This document shows positions 31,707 to 37,355 of a DNA stretch of 37,355 bases, piece after piece; the first letter of the stretch is position 1, and each line of letters opens with the position of its first letter. The translations under genes were made by a program, and so were the position numbers. The notes below the pieces were generated by a model, which worked only from the letters and a program-made list of their open reading frames with translations, ran no database searches and had not been told where the DNA came from. This DNA is from Pseudomonadota bacterium. GTDB lineage: Bacteria > Myxococcota_A > UBA9160 > PR03. The stretch is taken from positions 1 to 37,355 of the forward strand of contig QEVM01000024.1 of NCBI GenBank assembly GCA_003576805.1, given 5' to 3'.

Positions 31707-32107
31707 TCGGTGATTGCCGGTGGCGAGTTCCCGCCGTCACGCCGCCGCCCGCAGGAGCGGCGGGCCGCAGGGCCACCGGGTCTTCGCACGCGGGTGACGT
31801 CCAGGATCCGGAACAGCGGATTCGTGCGGAGCGAGCGGGCTGCGCGAACGCCTGCGTGCGCGAGAGCCGCCCTCGGGACGCGTCGGACCCGAGACGGCGC
31901 AGCGCGCGGTCGATGCGCGAGCACAGCCGGAGCGGCATGCGTGAGCACGCGGAAGAGCAGTCACGGACGATCACCCCCCAGTTCCGTCCGTTCGCGCTGC
32001 ACGGTATCCATCGCCGCGCCTTCAAGTCAATCGGGAACGCGCGAGAAATGTGGCGATTTCGCGCGCATCGATTCCGTGCGGGCGTCGCCGCGCGCAGCGG
32101 CGGGCGG

Positions 32108-32113
32108 TAGCCT
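32108..32113 (+). promoter_or_regulatory. Possible leaderless -10 box of the kinase operon
   Basis: TAGCCT lies 6 nt before ATG 32120. It matches only three of six consensus bases but fits TAnnnT at leaderless distance, and no Shine-Dalgarno is present. Confidence 0.25.
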
Positions 32114-32119
32114 GCCTCC

Positions 32120-33304
32120 ATGAAGCCCCAGTCGAGGCGTGGGGAGGCGGGCGGCGGCGCGAGCCGCGAGCGCATCTACATCGAGTACGACTCGGTGCGG
32201 CGCCCGTTCATGCGCGGGATCCTCGTCCACTCGCTGATGGCCCGTGGGCTGGCGTTCGAGGACGCGTACGCCGCCGCCAACGCGGTGCGCGAGCGACTGC
32301 GCGGGCGCAAGTCGGTCACGGTCGAGGACCTCGGCCGTACGCTGCAGGCGATCCTGCGCGAGCGCTCGCTGCCGGAGGACGCCGCGGGCCCGCCGCTCGG
32401 ACCGTCGATCCGGATCACGACGCCCGGCGGCGCCGCGCCGTTCTCGAAGGGCTTCCTCTCGCAGTCGCTGCTCGCGGCCGCGATCGAGCCGAACGACGCA
32501 TTCGACGTCGCGCGCGAGATCGAGGGTCAGCTGATCCAGCGCGGCATGCACGACATCGACCGCCGCGAGCTGCGCCGGCTCGCCTTCCACACGCTCGAGC
32601 GCCGCTTCGGCGAGCGCACGGCCGAGCGTTACCTCGTCTGGCGCCGTTACCAGGAGCCGGACCGCCCCGTGATCCTGCTGCTCGGCGGCGCGACCGGATC
32701 CGGCAAGACCTCGCTCGCGCTCGACGTCGGCCACCGCCTCGGGATCCACCGCGTCATGTCGACCGACGCGATCCGCCAGATCATGCGCATCATGCTCTCG
32801 CACGAGCTGGTGCCGGCCATCCACGCCTCCTCGTACGACGCCCACAAGGCGCTCGCGCCGAGCGAGGAGTCGGTGATCGACGGGTTCCTGGCGCAGGCGC
32901 GCGTCGTGTCCGTCGGCGTGCGCGCGATGCTCGACCGCGCCGTCGCCGAGAACGCCAGCCAGATCCTCGACGGCGTCTCGATCGTGCCCGGGCTGCTCGA
33001 CCTCCAGAGCTACGCGGACACCGCGCACGTGATCTTCCTGGTCGTCGCGACGCTCGACGAGAAGGCGTTCCGCGCGCGCTTCGAGTCGCGCGCGCGCACC
33101 AGCCACCGCCCGGAGCACCGCTACCTCGAGCACTTCGACGCGATCCTGAGGATCCAGGACTACTTCCTGGAGCTCGCCGACCGCCACGACATCCCGATCG
33201 TGGACAACGAGTCGGTGGACGGCTCGGTGCTCTCGATCGTGAAGCACGTCACGGAGACGCTGCGCAAGGCGGGCTCGTTCGACGTCGCCGAGATGCTGGC
33301 GTGA
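32120..33304 (+). CDS. Double ATP-cone kinase resembling 2-phosphoglycerate kinase
   Basis: 394-aa protein with two ATP-cone-like regions and a kinase domain. Cone 1 is about 20-80 (YDSVRRPFMRGILVHSLMARG), cone 2 about 96-178 (APFSKGFLSQSLLAAA through YLVWRRY). The P-loop GGATGSGKTS lies at 189-198, with STDAIRQIMR after it, as in 2-phosphoglycerate kinase of methanogens, where it starts cyclic 2,3-diphosphoglycerate synthesis. The bacterial substrate is unknown. ATP cones are allosteric nucleotide sensors, so the kinase is probably tuned by ATP or dATP. The start is ATG 32120. Its stop overlaps the M48 gene start as GTGA, making it head of a five-gene operon. Confidence 0.82.
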   Translation: MKPQSRRGEAGGGASRERIYIEYDSVRRPFMRGILVHSLMARGLAFEDAYAAANAVRERLRGRKSVTVEDLGRTLQAILRERSLPEDAAGPPLGPSIRITTPGGAAPFSKGFLSQSLLAAAIEPNDAFDVAREIEGQLIQRGMHDIDRRELRRLAFHTLERRFGERTAERYLVWRRYQEPDRPVILLLGGATGSGKTSLALDVGHRLGIHRVMSTDAIRQIMRIMLSHELVPAIHASSYDAHKALAPSEESVIDGFLAQARVVSVGVRAMLDRAVAENASQILDGVSIVPGLLDLQSYADTAHVIFLVVATLDEKAFRARFESRARTSHRPEHRYLEHFDAILRIQDYFLELADRHDIPIVDNESVDGSVLSIVKHVTETLRKAGSFDVAEMLA

Positions 33305-34107
33305 AGCGGCGCGCCGCGGCGCTGCTCGCCGCGCTCTGGGTGCTCGGCTGCGGAACGCTCTCGATCAGCGAGGAGCAGGACCTCGCCGAAGAGTTCGAGC
33401 GGCAGGTGCGGCGCGAGTACCGCTTCTTCGGCGACGCCGTCACCAACCAGTACGTGGCGCGCATCGGCGACGACATCCTGCGCCAGCTCGGGCCGCAGCC
33501 CTTCACGTACAGCTTCCAGGTCGTGGACGACGCGGACATCAACGCGTTCGCCGGGCCCGCGGGCCACATCTACGTGAACACCGGGACGATCCTGCGCGCG
33601 CGCAACGTCGCGGAGCTCGCCGGCGTGATCGCGCACGAGATCGGCCACGTCGCGCGCCGCCACATCGCGCAGAACTACGAGAAGCAGCGCACCGCGAGCA
33701 TCGGGCGGACCGCGGCGGTGATCGGCGCGGGCGTGCTGGGCGGCGGCGCGGCGGCGGGCGCCACCAACCTCCTGACCGGCGTCGGACTGGCCGCCGTGCT
33801 GAACAGCTTCGGCCGCGACGCCGAGCGCGAGGCCGACGACTTCGCGGTGCAGGCGCTGCCCGCCGCCGGCTACGACCCGCGCGGTCTGCCGAGCTTCTTC
33901 GAGACCTTGATCGCGGAGGGCGGCCCGCGCGTGCCGAAGTTCCTGTCGAGCCACCCCGCGCCCGCCGACCGGCTGCAGACCACGCGCGCCGCGATCGCCG
34001 CGCTCGACCTGCCGCCCAACCTGCGCGTCGAGGACGGCGGCCGGCTTGAGATCATCCAGCAGCGCATCCAGCTGCTCGGCGGAGGCCGCAAGCGCACGAG
34101 CCGCTGA
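33301..34107 (+). CDS. M48-family metalloprotease, predicted lipoprotein
   Basis: 268-aa zinc protease of the BepA/LoiP/HtpX-like M48 group. The N-terminus KRRAAALLAALWVLGC has a lipobox with the acylated Cys at 17, so it should sit in the outer or inner membrane facing the periplasm. HEIGH is at 112-116 and the third zinc ligand is E177 in EREADDFAVQAL. The Ala/Gly-rich stretch between them (about 138-165) is the usual loop. Relatives clear misassembled outer-membrane proteins. No TPR domain follows, unlike BepA. The start is GTG 33301 in a GTGA overlap with the kinase gene. Confidence 0.9.
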   Translation: MKRRAAALLAALWVLGCGTLSISEEQDLAEEFERQVRREYRFFGDAVTNQYVARIGDDILRQLGPQPFTYSFQVVDDADINAFAGPAGHIYVNTGTILRARNVAELAGVIAHEIGHVARRHIAQNYEKQRTASIGRTAAVIGAGVLGGGAAAGATNLLTGVGLAAVLNSFGRDAEREADDFAVQALPAAGYDPRGLPSFFETLIAEGGPRVPKFLSSHPAPADRLQTTRAAIAALDLPPNLRVEDGGRLEIIQQRIQLLGGGRKRTSR

Positions 34108-34124
34108 GCGTGCGGAGGAAGAGC

Positions 34125-35543
34125 ATGGCATCGGCACCGCCGTCGGCGCGAACGCGCGGAGAGCTGCTCGCGTCGGGCTGGCGCAGCCGGCCGCTGCGCG
34201 ACGAGCTGCGCGAGAACCTGCTCGCGCGCGTGCGCGCCGGGCGCCCGCTCTTCGACGGCATCCTCGGCTACGACGACACGGTCGTGCCGGCGGTGGAGAA
34301 CGCGCTCCTGTGCGGGCACGACCTCATCTTCCTCGGCGAGCGCGGGCAGGCGAAGACGCGGATGATCCGCCAGCTCGTGTCGCTGCTCGACGAGTGGATT
34401 CCGGTGATCGAGGGCAGCGAGATCCACGACGACCCGACGGCGCCCGTCTCGGCGTACGCGCGCCAGCTCGTGGCCGAGCGCGGCGACGACGCGCCCGTCG
34501 CGTGGCTGCACCGCGACGAGCGCTACGTCGAGAAGCTCGCGACGCCGGACGTCTCGATCGCGGACCTGATCGGCGACGTGGACCCCGTGAAGGTCGCCGC
34601 GGGACGCTCGCTCGGCGACGAGCTCACCATCCACTTCGGCCTGTTGCCGCGCACGAACCGCGGGATCTTCTGCATCAACGAGCTGCCCGACCTGACGGAG
34701 AAGGTCCAGGTGGGGCTGTTCAACGTGATGCAGGAGCGCGACGTGCAGGTGAAGGGCTACCGCGTGCGCCTTCCGCTCGACGTGCTGGTCGTCGCGAGCG
34801 CCAACCCCGAGGACTACACGAGCCGCGGCCGCATCATCACGCCGCTCAAGGACCGCTACGCGGCGCAGATCCGCACGCACTACCCGCCGACGCGCGAGCT
34901 CGAGCTGGCCGTCGTGCTGCAGGAGAGCCGGCTGCCGCGCGCGGACGGCGTCGCGCTCCACGTGCCGCGCTTCGTGCAGGAGATCGTCGCCGAGATCACG
35001 CTGCAGGCGCGCGAGAGCGCCGACGTGAACCAGAGCTCGGGCGTCTCGGTGCGCATGTCGATCGCGAACTACGAGACGCTCGCCGCGAACGCGATGCGCC
35101 GCGCGCTCCGGCTCGGCGAGCGCGAGGCGGTGCCGCGCATCTCCGACCTCGGCGCGCTCGCGGTGTCGACCGGCGGCAAGCTCGAGCTCGAGTACGCCGG
35201 GCAGGAGCGGTCGCCGGCCGACGTGGTCGCGGATCTCGTCCGGCGCGCGACGCGCAAGGTGTTCGACGCGCTGGTGCCGCTCGAGGGGATCGCGAGCGTC
35301 GTCGAGGCGTTCGAGCAGGGCTGGAAGGTCGAGGTGTCCGCGGCGATGCCCGCCGCCGAGTACCTCGACGGCCTCGATGCGATCGCCGGCCTGCGCGACG
35401 CCGCGGCTCGGCTGGCCGGCGGCGACTCGCCCCCGCGCCTCGCGTCGGCGATCGAGTTCGTGCTCGAAGGCCTCCACCTCGCGAACCGGCTCAACAAGAC
35501 CGAGCACGCCGGCAACGTGCAGTACGAGCGGCGCCCGGCGTGA
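34125..35543 (+). CDS. MoxR/magnesium chelatase-like AAA+ ATPase
   Basis: 472-aa AAA+ protein. Walker A reads GERGQAKT (71-78), with Ala instead of the last Gly; the Walker B region reads GIFCINELPDL, where Asn replaces the usual Asp of DE. Sensor-type SANPEDYTSRGRIITPLKDR follows, including the arginine-finger region. Together with a VWA-domain neighbour it forms a MoxR-VWA pair, which remodels protein complexes or inserts metals in other systems. I chose ATG 34125 because GGAGGA lies 5 nt upstream; GTG 34110 is in frame but precedes that site. The next gene overlaps as GTGA. Confidence 0.9.
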   Translation: MASAPPSARTRGELLASGWRSRPLRDELRENLLARVRAGRPLFDGILGYDDTVVPAVENALLCGHDLIFLGERGQAKTRMIRQLVSLLDEWIPVIEGSEIHDDPTAPVSAYARQLVAERGDDAPVAWLHRDERYVEKLATPDVSIADLIGDVDPVKVAAGRSLGDELTIHFGLLPRTNRGIFCINELPDLTEKVQVGLFNVMQERDVQVKGYRVRLPLDVLVVASANPEDYTSRGRIITPLKDRYAAQIRTHYPPTRELELAVVLQESRLPRADGVALHVPRFVQEIVAEITLQARESADVNQSSGVSVRMSIANYETLAANAMRRALRLGEREAVPRISDLGALAVSTGGKLELEYAGQERSPADVVADLVRRATRKVFDALVPLEGIASVVEAFEQGWKVEVSAAMPAAEYLDGLDAIAGLRDAAARLAGGDSPPRLASAIEFVLEGLHLANRLNKTEHAGNVQYERRPA

Positions 35544-37195
35544 AGGTCTGGCGCTACAGCCGCTGGGACGGCACGCAGCAGCCGTTCTCGCTGGACGCGA
35601 AGCAGGCGCTCGACGCGCTCGCCGACCTGCTGATGGAAGGGCTCGGCGCGGAGGAAGCGCTGGCCTGGATGCAGCGCGCGGGCTTCGAGCTCGCCGGGCT
35701 CGACATGCGCGTGATGGGCGTCGAGGAGCTGCTCGAAGAGCTGCGCCAGCGCGTCCGCGAGCTGGAGCAGCGCTATCGGCTCGACGGCGCGACCGACGCG
35801 CTGCGCCGGCGGCTGGACGAGATTCTCGCGCGCGAGGAGCGCGCCCAGCGCGAGCGACACGGCTACGAGTCGCGCCGCATGAACGACTTCCTGGACCGGC
35901 GCGACGCGCTGCGGCCGGCAGGCGAGGGCGCGGAGGAGGGCGGGGCGCGCGAGCTGTCGGACGCGATCGAGCGCTTCCGCGACTGGGACTTCGCCGACGC
36001 GGCGGCGGGCGAGGACTTCCGCGCGCTGCTGGACGAGCTCGACCGGCTGCGCGCGCTCGAGCGGTTCGCGCGCGAGCGCGGCGCCCGCTTCCGCGGCGGC
36101 GAGCGCGCGGACTACGAGACGGCCCAAGGGATCCGCGAGCAGATCGAGGCGCTCGAGCGGCTCGCGCGCGATCTCGCGGCCGGTCGCTTCGAGCCGATCG
36201 ATCCCGCCGAGCTCGCGGAGCTGCTCTCCGAGAACGCGCTCCGCTCGCTGGTGCTGATTCGCGACCTGCGCGCGTCGCTCGAGCGCGCCGGCTTTCTGCG
36301 CGACCGCGACGGCGCGCCCGAGCTGACGCCGCGCGCGATTCGCCGCATCGGCGCGCAGGCGCTCGCCACCGTCTACGGCGCGCTGCGCAAGGGCCGCCCC
36401 GGCGCGCACGAGACCGTGCAGCAGGGCATCGCCAGCGCCCGCCCCGACGAGACGCGCCCCTGGCAGTTCGGCGACGCCTTCGACGTCGACGTCTTGAAGT
36501 CTTTGCTGAACGCGGTGAAGCGCAGGGCCGCGAGCGCTCCGGCTTCGAACGGGATCTCGTGGACCGAGGCAGACCTCGAGGTCCGCGAGAAGGACTTCCA
36601 CACCCAGTGCACCAGCGTGCTCCTGCTCGACATGAGCTGGTCGATGTCCTGGGCCGGCCGCTTTCCCGCCGCCAAGCGCGTGGCGATCGCGCTCGACCAC
36701 CTGATCCGCACGCGCTGGCCGCGCGACCACTTCTTCGTCGTCGGCTTCTCGACGCGCGCCCGCGAGCTGCGCGTGCAGGAGCTGCCCGAGGCGAGCTGGG
36801 ACATGGGCGAGCCCTTCACCAATCTGCAGGAAGGGCTGATGCTCGCCGAGCGCCTGATCGCGCGGCACCCGAGCCCGAGCGCGCAGGTACTGGTCATCAC
36901 CGACGGCCAGCCGACCGCGTACTTCCGTGGCCGCGAGCTGCACGTCGAGTGGCCGATGGGGTTCGGCGGCGTGTCGCCGCACGCCGCGGCCGAGACGCTG
37001 AAGCAGGTGCGGCGCATCACGCGCCGCGGGGTCACCATCAACACCTTCATGCTCGACGCGGCGCCGGAGCTGGTGTCGTTCGTCGAGCAGATGACGCGCA
37101 TCAACAAGGGCCGCGCGCTCTACACCCAGCCGTCCCAGCTCGGCTCGTACGTGATGGTGGACTACCTGGCCCACAAGAGGACGCTGAGGAAGTAG
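35540..37195 (+). CDS. VWA-domain protein, partner of the MoxR-like ATPase
   Basis: 551-aa cytoplasmic protein. The N-terminal half is mostly helical and charged, with coiled-coil-like segments (about 60-250). The VWA domain is at about 357-540 with a complete MIDAS: D364-M-S-W-S in LLLDMSWSMSW, the Thr in EPFTNLQEG and the Asp in VITDGQPT. It should bind divalent metal and present a client to the MoxR-like ATPase. The start is GTG 35540, coupled to the preceding gene by a GTGA overlap. The TAG stop overlaps the next GTG by one base. Confidence 0.9.
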   Translation: MKVWRYSRWDGTQQPFSLDAKQALDALADLLMEGLGAEEALAWMQRAGFELAGLDMRVMGVEELLEELRQRVRELEQRYRLDGATDALRRRLDEILAREERAQRERHGYESRRMNDFLDRRDALRPAGEGAEEGGARELSDAIERFRDWDFADAAAGEDFRALLDELDRLRALERFARERGARFRGGERADYETAQGIREQIEALERLARDLAAGRFEPIDPAELAELLSENALRSLVLIRDLRASLERAGFLRDRDGAPELTPRAIRRIGAQALATVYGALRKGRPGAHETVQQGIASARPDETRPWQFGDAFDVDVLKSLLNAVKRRAASAPASNGISWTEADLEVREKDFHTQCTSVLLLDMSWSMSWAGRFPAAKRVAIALDHLIRTRWPRDHFFVVGFSTRARELRVQELPEASWDMGEPFTNLQEGLMLAERLIARHPSPSAQVLVITDGQPTAYFRGRELHVEWPMGFGGVSPHAAAETLKQVRRITRRGVTINTFMLDAAPELVSFVEQMTRINKGRALYTQPSQLGSYVMVDYLAHKRTLRK

Positions 37196-37355
37196 TGGCG
37201 ATCGTCCCGGGCATCGCGCGCCGCGCCGGCGCGAACGTCTCGCGCGCGGCGCGCCTGCTCGCGGCGCGCGCCGTGCTCGGCCGCCGCGCGCCGTTCTGGG
37301 TGCTGCTGCGGCTCGAGCCGCCGCTCGAGGAGGTGCAGGGCCCGCGCCTCCCGTT
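37195..37355 (+). CDS. Probable signal peptide peptidase SppA-like protein, N-terminal part only
   Basis: The frame opens at GTG 37195, with GAGGA 4 nt upstream, and runs off the window end. About 53 residues are visible: a basic Arg/Ala-rich helix, then FWVLLRLEPPLEEV. That opening, and the place after a MoxR-VWA pair in a membrane-protease operon, recall S49 peptidases of Myxococcota. No catalytic residue is inside the window, so the family is a guess. Confidence 0.4.
   Translation, partial: MAIVPGIARRAGANVSRAARLLAARAVLGRRAPFWVLLRLEPPLEEVQGPRLP

Larger units (their letters stand above)
31667..32119. other. 453-bp divergent spacer between parA and the kinase operon
   Basis: No credible gene. 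Besides the 18-bp palindrome near parA it holds several imperfect dyads: CGCACG/CGTGCG enclosing ATCCG/CGGAT, CTCGGG/CCCGAG around an ACGCGT core, and ACGGACG/CGTCCGT with a 13-nt loop. Some may be parS-like or operator sites. I see no good sigma-70 promoter for parA. Both flanking units must start here. Confidence 0.45.

Noticed and set aside
31667..32119. Possible small genes in the parA-kinase spacer
   Set aside because: Open frames there are Arg/Ala-rich, lack ribosome binding sites and overlap dyads; no supporting motif.

Overview
This window looks like chromosomal DNA of an uncultured, very GC-rich, didermic bacterium. It probably belongs to the Myxococcota or a related 'deltaproteobacterial' lineage. 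That placement is inference, resting on the high GC content, the gene content (PhaR, an MJ0042-finger/DUF3426-type protein, a paired ArsA module, an FtsI with a PASTA domain) and a meso-DAP type MurE. I see no transposase, integrase, prophage gene, CRISPR array, rRNA or tRNA.

Positions 91-17882, minus strand: a complete division and cell wall (dcw) cluster, transcribed as mraZ, rsmH, ftsL, ftsI, murE, murF, mraY, murD, ftsW, murG, murC, murB, ftsQ, ftsA, ftsZ. No ddl gene lies within it. Ten successive junctions, from ftsL/ftsI to murB/ftsQ, are exact 4-nt overlaps (ATGA, GTGA or TTGA), so the peptidoglycan precursor and septation enzymes form one translationally coupled train. Upstream of mraZ there is a promoter and four GTGG boxes at an exact 10-bp period, the expected MraZ operator. 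The 186-nt mraZ-rsmH gap is packed with stem-loops. FtsZ carries a Ser-rich N-terminal extension and two copies of its C-terminal PAFLRR peptide.

Positions 18123-28394: small units on both strands. They are a class II histone-deacetylase-like amidohydrolase; an SDR/epimerase-like protein with an acyltransferase; the PHA regulator PhaR; two coupled ArsA/Get3-type ATPases with a coupled protein of unknown function; an MJ0042 zinc-finger membrane protein; TatA; a phosphomannomutase/phosphoglucomutase; and an alpha/beta hydrolase. Several start codons here have no Shine-Dalgarno but have a TAnnnT hexamer 6-8 nt upstream, which suggests leaderless mRNAs.

Positions 28427-31706, minus strand: a strong terminator, an ECF-like sigma factor with a long structured leader and no visible anti-sigma gene, then a three-gene operon. 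The first gene of that operon is a ParA ATPase fused to a C-terminal AMPK/CBM48-type glycogen-binding domain. The second is a MinD-like protein without a P-loop, and the third is a small unknown protein. An 18-bp perfect palindrome sits just upstream of parA. This is the best candidate in the window for an undescribed system, possibly one that positions or senses glycogen.

Positions 32120-37355, plus strand: a tight operon of a double-ATP-cone kinase resembling 2-phosphoglycerate kinase, an M48 metalloprotease lipoprotein, a MoxR-like AAA+ ATPase, a VWA-domain partner, and the start of a probable SppA-type signal peptide peptidase cut by the window edge. It reads as an envelope or membrane-protein quality-control module with an ATP-sensing kinase at its head.
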